This document shows positions 48,601 through 61,363 of a DNA stretch of 64,000 bases, piece after piece. Origin of the DNA: Diadema setosum. Taxonomy: Eukaryota > Echinodermata > Echinoidea > Diadematoida > Diadematidae. Location: contig CM067067.1 in the NCBI GenBank assembly GCA_033980235.1, positions 10,642,901 through 10,706,900 of the forward strand. Reading direction: 5' to 3'. Position 1 is the stretch's first letter, and every line of letters begins with the position of its first letter. A program made the position numbers and the translations under genes. The notes below the pieces were generated by a model. That model ran no database searches. It saw only the letters and a list, made by a program, of their open reading frames with translations, and had not been told where the DNA came from.

Positions 48601-49609
48601 CCTGGGAAGAGAATAATACTAACAAGGACAAATCAAATCACAGCACACAGACACACAGACACACAGACGCAGACACAGACATAGACACACAGACGCAGAC
48701 ACACACCTAGACACATACACATACACACACAAATACACTTATACATATACTCATACACACAGAGACTCACAAATACATGTACTTGTTCAATAAAAACAGC
48801 ACTTTACATTTTGACCTAGCCTTTGGTTTATCTTCGTGAGAGGTTACAATCTACACATTCATGACGTTTAACATTATGGCAAGTATCATATACATGAAGT
48901 TCAGGGAGAAACTTTCACTGTAATTATCTTGATCATCTCACAGTGGAGCAAACTTGTGGCACTACCACATAAGGATTGCTGGAAAAAAAAAGAAGAAAGT
49001 GTAATGCTTACATGACGCCACTTATCATGAGATAGCATCCATCATGAGCAGATTGCCCATATGCTGGCAGGGAGAGATGGCACCCACTCAGGGCGGGTTA
49101 CGCCAGATCATGTTTCAAAGAAGATGAAAGAAGATTGCCAGCATTGTGTGCACATCGTACATATCATCGGGATCTCCCCTCTCCGAGTGAGGGACGGACC
49201 GTACAGAGCATTTGAAGCATATAATATTTGGCAAAGTCAATATGCATTTCTTGGCCGTGCATGCATGCACATTACCACATTGGTCATCATTGATTGTCAA
49301 GAAAAATTTGTGACATACTGTTATTGTTCTATAGATGAACACTTACAAACATGTCACAGATTAAAGTTTAAAATCTAATGACATCGGAGCTTTAGCAATG
49401 TTCTGATTTAAAACAACAGACGACAAAGATATGGAACAGTTTAGTGATCTTATCAAAATCTAATTAGTGGAAAAATGTTTGCGTTTGTTACATATCAAAA
49501 TCTGTTACAGAAACATTTCTATCCTTACCACTGTGGCAGCCTTGAAAGAGCAGTTTAGCAAATGTACTCATGACATGAATATCTTCCTGCAACTAATCCT
49601 GATGTAACT
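45655..49609. other. Intronic stretch with simple repeats only
   Basis: An AGAAGCC triplet array at 45811-45833, C16 at about 46603-46617, an A-run at 46816-46838, and an ACACAGACGC-type array at 48641-48770. No recognised gene; the 105-codon frame at 49061 is unassigned. Confidence 0.4.
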
Positions 49610-49610
49610 A

Positions 49611-49878
49611 ATTGTATTTGTAAAAGATAGTCAATGAGACCTTGGTTTATTTAGACAAACTTGAGTCTGCACAATGTGCAGCAAATTTGCTCTTGATTTG
49701 CCTATGTTCTGCTTTTAATTTCACAAAATCCACAATATATTTAATCATTGTATTTATAAAAGATAGTCAATGGGACCTTGGTTTATTTAGACAAACTTGA
49801 GTCTGCACAATGTGCAGCAAAGTTGCTCTTGATTTGCCTATGTTTTGCTTTTAATTTCACAAAATCCACAATATATTT
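49611..49878. repeat. 136 bp tandem duplication
   Basis: The block starting ATTGTATTTGTAAAAGATAG at 49611 recurs at 49747 with about five differences, both running to CAAAATCCACAATATATTT. The offset is 136 bp. The duplicates are very similar, so the event is recent relative to the surrounding repeats. Confidence 0.92.
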
Positions 49879-52358
49879 GTGGAAGGGTTAGAAATAAAAA
49901 GTTGATTGACCCCCCCCCCCCCCTCAAAAAAAAAAAAAATCAGGTCTGTTGTTTTCCTGAATGTTGGTTCTAGCTGGGAGAAAACTAATGATTAGGGGGT
50001 CTTTGAACTTTCCACTTGTGTGATCACATCACTCATATAGCACATGATGCTGATGCATTGCAGAAGCAGATGTACATATGTGCAGCTGCAACTTAGAAGC
50101 ATACGGCATCAGTGACAGAGATTCGCCACAGAAACCGCTAATGGCTTGGATTAGAATTCGGAGGATTTTCAGCTCTCTGCACATATGCACAGTATAAAGG
50201 GCTGGGAGCAGTAAAATGTTAAAGTTTTTCTTCTCTCTTTTTTTTTTTCTTTATCTCTGCCTTCACCCATCAGGATGAAAGAAACCTGCTGCAAGTTTCA
50301 GTGTCACAAGCATCAGAATGTTGAGAACTTTTGTTGCTGATTTCATGTAGTCCGATACTGCGTATTTGTAGATGTGCTGAACAATTAGAGTATCATAATT
50401 AAAGCTATCAAAGAAAACAAAGGGACCTAATGAACTCCCTCCCTCTTTCCCATCATAAATTGGCAGTTCTTCTAAAAAAAAAATAATGGCAGTAAAGTGA
50501 GATGAATACACCTTGATGACCTGCCTGGAAGATGTAACAACTACACTTCAACTGTCTATTTCCGGATATTTAATCTATGCACAGTTTAATCTTTAAAAAC
50601 ATCCATTCACCAGGCTTAATTGCCTGTGACTGACCACTAAATATATGCCAAAGGAGAGATGCAACCTTCCCCAGCATACAACTCTAGTTAATTCTCTTTC
50701 CTCATTTTCTTATCAACACTTTGAAGCCCTTGGGACATAAAATTGAAATGAACAGTCTTTTCACTAGTGTGAGTCCACTGCAGTCTGGTCCCTCAGGGCT
50801 AACACACATGTATTCTTCTGACAGGGAGATAATGACGTTAACCTTTCTCATCTTACATTGCCCCCTGTATCTTAAAGTTCAAGGATCGTTAAAAGAAAAA
50901 AAAATCTGTAGGAAAACTGGCGAAAGAAAGAAAAAAAGGAGAACCAGACAAACGCCATCAGCATTTCACAATCGAATAGGTATAGGAAAACAAATTTGAC
51001 AAGCTTGTATGCAAACTGCTTGGGGGGGGGGGGGGGGGGGGGTGGGGAGCGAAAAGCGGTGCAAACAGAACAACTCATGGATTATTTTGGAAAGTGCCAA
51101 ATCCTGAATTTTATGACTTTTCTACACCACCAAGTTTATCTACCAATCAACAAATCTGTCCTCAAAAATGGATGGTAGATTTTGGGTTGCTGTTGCTTTT
51201 TCAATGCACAGTTTTGAACACAATGCTACAGATGTACATTTGTATAACATGTGTGAGCACTAGCAATAAAATGTATGCATTCACTAAATGAAAAGTTAAT
51301 GTATGCATTCACTAACAATAAAATGTATGCATTTACATATCATTTGCATGAAATGGCTTAATTCTGAATAAAAGTACCACAAAGAGGGTACAATGTACGT
51401 CCATCATGATACAGTTCAAAGCAAAGCAGAAATGCATGTCCAAAGGGTCAATTTCTGACCAATCATGAGTAACTTTGTGGCTTCATATCTACCTTAGATA
51501 AAAAGTTTATCAAAGTTCACGGAGGTTCACCCAAGCACTCTCATGAACACAAGCACACCTGTAAATGTACACACAAATACAATAACAAACATACAAACAC
51601 TGTACATAGCAACTGGGAATTGGTTTGATTCATAATGCCTATGAGCATACTTACAAGAATACAAATGTAAATATTCAAGAAGTAGTTTTGAAATGTTCTT
51701 TACAAGTGAAAAAGTACCAGGTACCACTGGATTGAAAAAAAAAAAAACACCCTGATCCATAAAAGCAACTGTTATTGTATCTCTCCATCTTGCAAAGCAA
51801 ATTATTTCCATTTCAAGTCCTCCCCTTTAAAGCGGCACGGAGGTAATCATGGATGCTTTGACCCATATCTGGTGGTGTAATTGATTGCTATTAAGAAGCA
51901 GGTGGCACTTCAGCCAACCAGCTTCCAGCGGGGAAGGTTACACAACTCAATACCGTCTGTATTCACGCTTCATCAGAACACTGAACTACGTCTGTACCTT
52001 CCCAATTTCTTCTCTCTGCAGAGTTCTGTTGATGGATTAACTTGGCTGGTGGAAATGCATTGGTACTCAAGTCCTACACTGGCAAAGAGGAAGGTATTGG
52101 TAAGTGGTTTTGGCTGATGCAGAAGTCCGGGCATGAGGTGATTCATTCATTCTCGAGATCATTTTTGTCACAAGATGCTCTTTGTTTCAATACCAAATGT
52201 GTGTTCGCATGAGCCCAAATACAGTCACGTCATTCAAAAAGACAGCATTAACTACACTGCATAAAACACAAGAATTTTTCCTAGTTGATTGTTAATCAAA
52301 CACTGAATGAAAGATATTTCTAATTTTGCATACTCACATTAACATTGCAAACAAACAC

Positions 52359-52393
<35 letters not shown>

Positions 52394-52523
52394 CACACAC
52401 AAACACCCAATAACACTGCACATCATATTGAATTGACAAAAAGCATTTGTGATAAGAGTGTATGAGGTGGGGTTAGTGATATAATTTACACTTTCTTTCA
52501 ATAAAGCATTGTTGGTAAACTCA

Positions 52524-52566
<43 letters not shown>

Positions 52567-53163
52567 CTGGGCAATCAAAAAGTTCTGAAGTTACCATTTT
52601 TTTTCTTTCCTTCACCCCCCCCCCCCCCAAGCTCACAAAGTTAACCATACAGAAGCCCAAAGATAATGACCACCTTGTGATACAACACAGCAACTTTCCA
52701 ACACTTTTGTGAAGAAGTTCCAGTGCAATCCAATGTTCACCAACACTTGATTGAACCAAGTTTGTTACTCCACTGTGTTGTCAATGTGTGATGTTTATTC
52801 AAATTATTGTTTTTTTATCAAGCCATTTCTATATCACTTTCTCAAATTTTTGGACTTTCTTTCAAGCATTCAATATTAATGTTCTGGCAAGTGTTCCGCA
52901 ACAATTTGAAAATTTGCACACCTGCCTGGGCAAGTGGTAAAAAAACATACCACCCTTCTATTGTCCAGTTCACCAGGTGTACATATCACATTTTACACTA
53001 TGTACAGCACATTGTGAAGGACTATTAAACCTGTACAAAAGAGTGTACAACAGGCAACTATAATCTAATTTGATTGACAGCATCGTATATCATCAATCTT
53101 TATAATGATGGCAGAGATCACCACACCATCCAACAGCACTCTCTTTGAATCATGGGTGTGTTT
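49879..53163. other. Intronic stretch with simple repeats only
   Basis: A C-run then A-run at 49910-49939, G22 at 51021-51042, short ATGTATGCATTCACTAA duplications at 51270-51335, (CA)n at 52352-52402 and 52525-52564, and C-run at 52615-52628. The 141-codon minus frame at 52334-52759 is a translation of CA repeats. Confidence 0.45.
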
Positions 53164-53255
53164 TTAACCCGTCGAAGACTAGTCCTGAGTATACTCGGCA
53201 GGTGTCAATGGGAAATGCGTGTTGTAGCAAAATCAGCCCGTCCTCAACAGGTTAA
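53164..53255 (+). mobile_element. 93-bp-family TTAA miniature element, copy 7
   Basis: TTAACCCGTCGAAGACTAGT to CCGTCCTCAACAGGTTAA with both TTAA intact. The core CCTGAGTATACTCGG is shortened by one base. Confidence 0.9.
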
Positions 53256-54195
53256 ACAAATGTTGTGTACACTATGGATATAAAGTACTTTCCTCTATTG
53301 TATTGAATACACACACACATACATACACACACTCTCTCTCTCTCTCTCTCTCTCTTTAACATGTGATTATAAACCTGAGCTTCCTGGCCTTCAATTAATA
53401 GTATAAAGATAATGAGAATATTATGCCAAGTTATCCGACTTCATACAAGATTGTACATTTCCATAGACTTTTTCTCAGGACCCACCAGGTACAGATAACT
53501 AAAGGGTTGATTCACTGAGCCAGGGCTTGAGTTAGACATTGTTTCATGTATTATCCTGCTTTGAAAAGCATGGCACTTCATTAGTACATTACCTATATAT
53601 CCTATAGATGTTTTGTATGTCTGTAGATCTCATCAACTTGGTTTTTAATAAATGCTGATGTCCATTCTTATCAAACAAGATCATGTCATCAATTTCACCA
53701 TCTTCAAAAATACGTCAAAATTTTCATTATGTCACACTGGACCAGTATTGTGGAACAAATTGAATTTGAGGAATGTCATTGGTCTATATACGATGTAAAA
53801 TGACAGTGCAAAAAAAAAAAAATACTTCTAGTTATGTCCAGTCTATACACTGTACATACTGATATCAAGTTTAGGCTTTTCACTCTTGTATGTGATATGC
53901 TCGCATTAGAATATAGCATCATTTTGTTATTTGTGCTGGTTAATAGGATCTTTAGAACCACTAGATGACTACAATGTTACAAGTCATGTAACATAAACTT
54001 TCCTTTTTTTTTCATAATCATTTTGTCATCTCTCTTATTGTGTGATCTATATTGATTTGACTAGAATCAGTATTCGGTGTCATCATAGTTTTTGTTGTTT
54101 CGCTTTTTATTTTATGTCAGTACGTGGACTACAAGTAATATCAGGTGACCTGCCTCTAAGTCCGATCACGATGTACTCTTGAGTTATCTTACTTA
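53256..54195. other. AT-rich stretch with (AC)n and (CT)n
   Basis: Adjacent AC and CT dinucleotide arrays at 53308-53354 and an A-run at 53810-53821. No gene recognised. Confidence 0.4.
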
Positions 54196-54617
54196 GAGCG
54201 TGTTTCTACTGAGAGATGAAAATTTGAGGTGATGTGAGGTGATTCGCGGTGAAACACAATGATGCGCAGCAATGCATGGTGACACCTCAAATTTTTCCTC
54301 AGTAGAAACAGATCGGGTAGTGGCCGATGTGTCGGGATGCGAGGTGCTCCGTTGTCCACCTTTTGAGGTAGTCGATGCGCGGTGATGCAGGGGATGATTT
54401 TCAGAAGAAACACAGCGGGTAACAAAATTTGCAGTGTACTGGAAGTCTGGAATTATTGGGAGATTTCGCCCACATATTCAACTGATCATCACGCACAAGT
54501 GCTGGCACATCTTGCATACATGTATTATATGCAATAATGTACTATACAGTGTACACTTGCACTGCATACTTATCGTGTCATTCCCGCATGCAGGTGTCCC
54601 AGTAGAAACAAGCTCTC
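54196..54617. mobile_element. ~420 bp inverted-repeat element with GTTTCTACTG ends
   Basis: The left end AGAGCGTGTTTCTACTGAG is inverted at the right end as CCAGTAGAAACAAGCTCT (two mismatches). A further inverted copy, CCTCAGTAGAAACA, lies inside at about 54297. The left half is CpG-rich with repeated GATGCGCGG/GGTGATG words. No target duplication could be settled. Confidence 0.7.
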
Positions 54618-57600
54618 AGAGAGAGCATCCTTTAGACATGCTGTTGATGATATGATGATGCATAAAATGAATGGATGTTCTTTTTTTTAATATTTCCTGA
54701 GTGAAAAATTACTAGATGATAATCAGAAATGACAATATCAAGGTGATTGTTTGTTTGTTTTTTCACTTTTCTGACTCTGTGCCTGGATAACTAAGGCACA
54801 CTCCCATATGTTCTACAAATTTGCTGATGTTTTTGCAATGATTAATGAAAAGAGGGAACTACTATCTCCCTGAATTTGGATAATAACTTCCAGACAGCTC
54901 ACACTGGAACAGGCTGGCAAACAGCAGTTTGTGCTATATATCTAATGAGGTCAATATTTCTGAAAGCTCACAAAATCACCACACTACATGAGCTCTGGCC
55001 ACTGACCAAGGAGCCAAATTGTGAGTGATCAAAACCCTTTGACATGCTAATGGAGGACATCCCGTTCCTGTCCATTTCATATTAAGGAGGGTTATCCCCA
55101 TCCCACTCCTTTGAGTGGGTTTCTGTCCATGTCGGGAAGTGGAGCCCTGTAATGTCGTGGGCACAATCCGATGTTGACATGCCGCCTAATACAGAAGCTC
55201 TCCGCTCGTCATCGGACACCGCGCTCCCGGCTGTGCAATTCCGCGTGAAATTAGAAACATGTCTCCAAGCGGGCGAAGCATGATAAGCGGTGCATACCCC
55301 AATCTCTTATCCCCCCCCCCCCCCTCCACCAATGTTCATGTTTGGTCTCATCATGTAAACAACATTCACGAAAAGGGGTACTGGGATTGGCAGGCACAGT
55401 TTTGTTCTTCACATGATCAATGCTTGCGTTCACTAAATGCGCCCAAATCCTTGCATATTTCTCCAATACTGCCGCCTTTTTCTCCTTGTTTACGCAACGA
55501 AGTGTGAAAAGGGGGACAGCGTATACGTGAAAAGGGCTGAAAATAGTAAATGTCAAGGAGAAATCTGGGTTTGAGAGATGCTTTTTATTCCAAAGTCCCT
55601 GTTTAGTTGTTTTCCTCGAGTAAAGTGTTAAAATCCATCTGCTTTTGGAATCTATGTACAGGATGAACATAATAAAAAAATAAAATAATTTTGTAATATA
55701 AAACCGAGCCAAGATTAATCAATTTCAACATTTTGCAATCATAATTTGACCTTCGATTTGATTAGCATCACCTTTCTTGTGCTTGGCATATCAATCAAGC
55801 CACATGCAAAAAGAAATTCTCAAAATGCACAGGTTTTCTCCATTATCCCTAACAGACATAATGCAAAGAATTATTGAGGGATATATGGCAAGTGGAATCT
55901 CTAGACCAGGACCAACACAAAAAGCTGCTCTCAGCATGCAAAGTTAAATTATGTCTAGTATAATTATAGTTCCCATATTACCTGGCATTATTCTGGCTAT
56001 GCAGTCAACCCTAAAAACTCTTGTCGATTTGCTTTTGTTTTGATAATTGTCTTGATAAGGTAGATCATGGTCGGAGAGACGTCACCTTTAAGACGTCAAC
56101 ACTTTTGCCGCGACCTTACTGCTGAGCGCCACTTTCTTTGCGGGCTCTCAGGTGTGAAAACCAAGCGAGACGTACACTCCGCGGCCTCCTCGAAAGAACC
56201 GATCCTCTCGGAATATCAATCATCGACTGGCAGAGAAATGAGGGAGATGCCGTCAACTATTTGGAGAGATGGAAAGTGAAGGATGAGCCGCCAATTTCGT
56301 TTCACCTCTCCGTCCATTTCTGGAGCAGGTTTCTGGCTTATCAGCTCCCATCGAAGTCATCAGGAATGCATCACGAGAACTAGAGTTTGACTAAGATGAT
56401 ATTGACTGATACAAGACGAATCTACAAACTCTCCAAAATAATAAACACAGAATATTCATTTCATGTCACGATAGTTTTGACTTCTGATTCTTTCATTCAT
56501 TCCCTTGCATTTTATTCAAGTCTCACATAAGAAGCATAAACCCAAAGACAAAAGAAGCATAACTTGTAGAGTCTCAGGAAAACTGCCGTGTCAATCATAA
56601 CAATTCTTACAATGTTACCTGTCTACTGCTACAGATATACTGTATACAATGTAAAAAGGATCTTAATGGGGGAAAAGGGCTTTTTAACATGGTTGTCTGC
56701 TAAGAAGGTCTGGATAAGAAGATTGCAATGTGTCTTCTATAAAACAGTGTCACACAAGTTTCAAAAGAATGATATTTTGACAAAAAGGACATTTTCTTGT
56801 CCCTAAACAGAGTTATCTACTACAGATGTTAAACTTCTGTGTGGATTTAAAGCACAACATTTAACATCAAGTTGATCCATTCAAAAAAGTTTTCATGTCA
56901 CTTAGTAATTCATTTAATAGTCCACTTGCATCTTGTTCAAGTGCCACACCAGTGAATAATAAAAAAGTTAAGTTTTAGGGAGAAAGCTTAGATCAGAACG
57001 TCTGATAAAGATTTACATTTGGATTACCTATTAAGGATTACTGCTTTTGATAACATGAACGTTAAGTAGATTGACAGACTTCAAATACTTGCTCTTTCAG
57101 AAGTTTTCATTGAATTTCTATAGCATACTAAAATGTTGTAAATGAAAACATGTGGATACTAGCTTTATTCCAGATAAAGAGTAATGTACAATGTATGTCA
57201 CCTAACTCTAGATGGAGTTCAACCATTTGTTCCATTGTATACTCAACTGGGAAAGTAGAGACATGTGCCTTCTGCCCTTTTTACAAACACACCAGCTACA
57301 GTACTTAGCAATGCAGATTTCAAATTTGCATTGCCCTAAATATCAGGGCAGGGCAGTTTGGTGCAACAGATATTTGCCCTCAGTTTTTCTGTACAAACTG
57401 CAATCTTTTGCAGACACTGAAAATGCACTCTAAAGTGACTGTCAAAAAAAGACCAATATGGATATATTTTGAGAAAAAAAAAGAAACCCAAAGAAAAAAT
57501 ACACCAACGCAGAATTAAATACCAATTGTCATTTTCTCCTGGCTCTATTGGGCGTCAAGCTAGAATAAATTTACCTTCTGATATCAACTAGAAAGTACTT

Positions 57601-59118
57601 CATCCACTAGAAAATTGTATAGCTATAGGGTGATGATATTCTGCTAATTTGCAAAGCGCTTAAAATTGCCTTCCATATCACCATTTGCCCTTTTAAGCTG
57701 CAGAGTTAAAGTCTGTGGCATCTACGCTTAATTGATTCTGAAGGGAGTGCCATGACTGTATAAGAGCAGACTAGAGAGCAATTCAGGGTGTGAGGTTCTT
57801 TTTCCACCAGGGTCTAGCTTGATGACGGTTTCATCTTTATATTCATTGGATTGCGAACATCACGGTCTCATAACTTCATTTATCACATTTTTTCAAAATT
57901 ATGTCATGCCTTATGTCACCTCTATGTTCCGTTTCTCCCACAAAAATTAATAATAATGATAATAAAAATATTATTATTATTATCATTATTACCATTATTA
58001 TTATTATCATTATTACCATTATTATTATTATTACTACTACTACTACTACTACTACTACAACTACTACTACTGCTACTACTACTATTATCATTATCATTAT
58101 CATATAAATAAATATGAACATGTACTATATAAAGTTTTTAAAAAATTTTATTCTTAGCCAATCTGGTTTCTGTTTTCTGAGAGCAGAGATGAATGACCTT
58201 TTAATGCTTCTACATATATACACTGCAAGATAACATTCAATTTTGTAACATAGCATAATTCTGCTAGCAAGATTTTTTTCCTTTTTTTTTTTCCTTTTCT
58301 TTTAGGGAATCTGCCCAATATTGTTGTGGTAGGCAAATATCAACTGTGTCACTATCTCATCTCAATTAAGATCCTCACCATACCAATTTGTTCTTCAGCT
58401 ACTGCCCCCCCCCCCCCATAAGAGTTCCTACCCCCTGCTCATTATGCCTTAGGCGACGTAGGCTCGCTACAAATTATGTATCTTCTTGCCAGGCAAGTAA
58501 TAAGGGATGAGTAGATGTGGAGACATTCGAAATGCATTGATTCAATAAGTTGTCTGGGTTTTTGATTTTGCATCCTTTCAGAACTAAATGATAAGTCCCA
58601 TATTTCAAATGGTATCAATTCAAGTGACCTATGGCAGGTTGATTGAAAAGGCATAATATTTGTAACTGATATATTATTTGCAAACAAATATATAATACCT
58701 TAGGGTGCATTCGATAATAAGATACTGTGGGATGAATATAAAATCTTGCTTTGGTCTGCTTCAAACTAGGTGCTTGCACAATGTCAAAAAACTCAATCAA
58801 TTCTGACAGACAAGGATTAAAACAATCATCCCTTGCTTGCCCTTCTAGAAACCCTACAAACTGGAAACACTTCCCTGAACATATTTCAATAAAGAGTTAC
58901 TCCTCAATACAACATCATCAGAGTTTTCACTGAAAAGACTAACATTTACAGAAATCATTGCAACATACAAAGAGATGAAATGGTGGAGTGACATCTGCAT
59001 TTCATCAGGTACAGAGGACACTGTTTACTCTGTGATCATTCTACCCACTACGACAAGGTTAGTGACCCAGAATATCAGGAAACTCTCTGTACTCTGTGTG
59101 TGCATTTACGTGAAGCGT
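54618..59118. other. Intronic stretch with two CpG-richer islands
   Basis: Positions 55130-55290 and 56060-56390 are clearly GC/CpG-richer than the surroundings. The second contains GACGTCACCTTTAAGACGTC, a near-palindrome with CRE-like TGACGT. The 153-codon minus frame at 55251-55712 crosses a C-run and is not recognisable. I see no splice-bounded exon. C-runs lie at 55311-55323 and 58406-58418. Confidence 0.35.
57945..58105. repeat. Compound trinucleotide tract (ATT/ACC/ACT)
   Basis: About 160 bp of ATT, then ACT and ATC triplets. It yields poly-Leu, poly-Ile/Thr and poly-Val frames that are not genes. Confidence 0.92.
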
Positions 59119-59538
59119 TGGGTGCGTTCGAGTGCTCTCCTAAAGCGAACTGTACCGTACCGTACCCGCGCCAGAGGAGCATTCGAACGCTCCTAAAGTG
59201 TATCGTACCGTATTGTACCGAGCCAAAAGTGGACCACTTCCCTATGTGCTCCAAAAGCGTACCAAAGCGTACCAAAAGTTCATTGTAAAGCATGCGCGTA
59301 TCATGCGCATACGTCACAATGCAAAAACATCATTCTCTTTGTTCTGGACAGCTGTAAGTAGTTCAAGCGCCAGGGGTGAATGACATTCTTGCTACAAACA
59401 AGCGTGACCTTTCTAAAAATAACTCATGAGTACGCTTTCTCCACAGAGCGTTCGAACGCTCCAAAATTGGCATGGTACGGTACGGTACGCTTTAGTTCAG
59501 TTCGCTTTGGTTCGCTTTAGAGCGCTCGAACGCACCCA
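59119..59538. mobile_element. 420 bp inverted-repeat element with TGGGTGCGTTCGA ends and CGTACC arrays
   Basis: The left end TGGGTGCGTTCGAGTGCTC is inverted at 59520-59538 (GAGCGCTCGAACGCACCCA) with one mismatch. Just inside lie CTGTACCGTACCGTACC on the left and GGTACGGTACGGTACGC on the right, and both halves carry (A)GCGTTCGAACGCTCC-type palindromes. The middle is AT-richer. No clear target duplication. Superfamily not assigned. Confidence 0.85.
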
Positions 59539-61357
59539 TTGATTTCATTTTCCACTAACTATCAATATGATTACATGGTCAACACAATGACTTTAACCAC
59601 CAAGAAGGCATCTTGACTTCTAGGCTTTGACATTTTGCAAATCTTCTTGTGTGGTGTGAAATCGCTAGATTTGTTGAAATGAACTGAATTGAATTTATGT
59701 CCGCAGGCATCATGAAGCGGATAATCCTGACCAGCATAGCTAGTTTCCATAGAGATCCTCTCTACAAAACTGGATATGATTCCCAGTTTTATAGAGAGAA
59801 GCATTTTTGTCCCTTCAGTGTGGGGAGAGGATGTACAAAAATGTAAGAATCTCATCCAAGCTGATCTAAAACTCTGGGGAAATGTGAGGCAGTGACTTCT
59901 TCTTTTTTCCAAATGTGCCTGTTCAAAAATTCAAAAATAACTGAATACAAATCATACCATAGTTGTAGAGCAACACCAGAAGGATAGCTTATAAATGTAA
60001 TATACTAGCCACATAAAGCCACATACATTTAGTACTCAGTTAACAGGTGGACTGTCCTGGTTATTACTTAATAAATTATGGACACTCGACAGATTGAGCA
60101 AGTTGGTTAATGAGTCAAGTCATAAAATGAAACATGCTCCACTGAGATGAAAAGTAAATATATGGATTGTGTACACAGACAACAGTGAAGAGATAGAATC
60201 AATTAGATCACTAGATAAACAAAATGTAACAGGAAGAAAATAAGACTATTCCAGCAATGATGAAAAGTGTCACACATAACAATATCCATCACTGTAGTTA
60301 GCTCTGCCAGTATTAAGCTATTAACATGAATGAAGATTATGGGATTACTTCTGCAGTAATTGCTAGCAGACACATTCAAACAAAGCCATGGAAAGGTCAA
60401 AGAAGTTCAGGACTGATGAAAAATTCATCATGCTAAAAATAAATGTTTGGCCCCACTGCTTTGAGTTCAATTGCAAACCTAATCCAAACATCTGTCATAA
60501 AATGTCAATATAGGAGTTTCATTTAAGGAACTGATAAAGATAGGGATGGGAAGCATAATTTATAACATCAGGTATTTAGGCAATTTACAAACAAGTCTTG
60601 CATTTATGTTCTCTGAAACCCTCTGGCAATCCTGTGTAGTCAGGTGATGGCGCTGGCTTCGGTTTCTCAGGAGATACGAAGGTGGATTCTTATCTCTTTC
60701 GTGTTTGGCGAGTGTCCACGCCTTATCTCTTGGCAAACAGTATGTTTCAATTCTACACGTTCCAGTCTCGACAGGGGTGATAACACTAGCAAACAGCATT
60801 CCCGAGTATGTTCCTTTTTTCACTGGTATTTTCCTTTTACACATGTAGATACTTTGCTCTACACAAGATAATTTACTTGTATAGCTCTTGAAAAAAAAAA
60901 AAATCTGAGGGAAATGTTACTCATGATTAACAAAGGCTAAAATATGCAGGTAAATAATCACTGTACAAATGTAAATTAGTATATAATTTCCCTGTCTGCA
61001 CTAGGTGATATTTTCCAACCCATGCATGGTTCCTACAGTTCTGGTCTGTACTTGCTAATTGCAATATCTAATAGTATAAAAGTAGCTATAAGTATTTGGA
61101 TCGTGTCAGTTTCATATAGTCCATGTCATCTGTGCAAGTCAAAATTTCACCACATTATGCTGACAAGGCTGCTAACATCTTTATGGCAAAAATGCACCTC
61201 TTTGACGAGTGAAGCTTGAATTGGTTAAGATGATAATTAACTTTGATTTTCCAAGAGATACCGATGGACATATCATAAGAAAAGATACAATGTAAAAACA
61301 AAGTGGTTTAAAGCTCAAGACTAGCACACTACCTGCAATAATTTGGACGGGGTCTCA
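59539..61357. other. Start of the Rab27 large intron, mostly unassigned
   Basis: Positions 60560-60870 are less AT-biased with open frames on both strands (94 codons minus, 75 plus) that I do not recognise. Otherwise AT-rich with an A-run at 60891-60903. Confidence 0.3.
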
Positions 61358-61363
61358 ACTTAC

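Larger units (their letters stand above)
17961..61363 (-). other. Rab27: Rab27 first coding intron, 43.4 kb
   Basis: Bounded by GTAAGT at 61358-61363 and ...TTCTTCCAG ending at 17961. The two flanking exons join in phase 0 to give an uninterrupted Rab27 G-domain, so no coding exon of Rab27 is needed between them. The intron holds copies of at least five inverted-repeat element families, a minisatellite and many microsatellites. I recognise no other gene inside it, on either strand. Confidence 0.8.

Noticed and set aside
52334..52759. 141-codon minus frame with Cys-Val repeats
   Set aside because: Translates CA/GT microsatellites.
55251..55712. 153-codon minus frame, the longest in the window
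   Set aside because: No recognisable family; crosses a C-run giving poly-Gly; no supporting splice or codon evidence.
57851..58121. Poly-Leu, poly-Val and poly-Ile/Thr frames
   Set aside because: Trinucleotide repeats.
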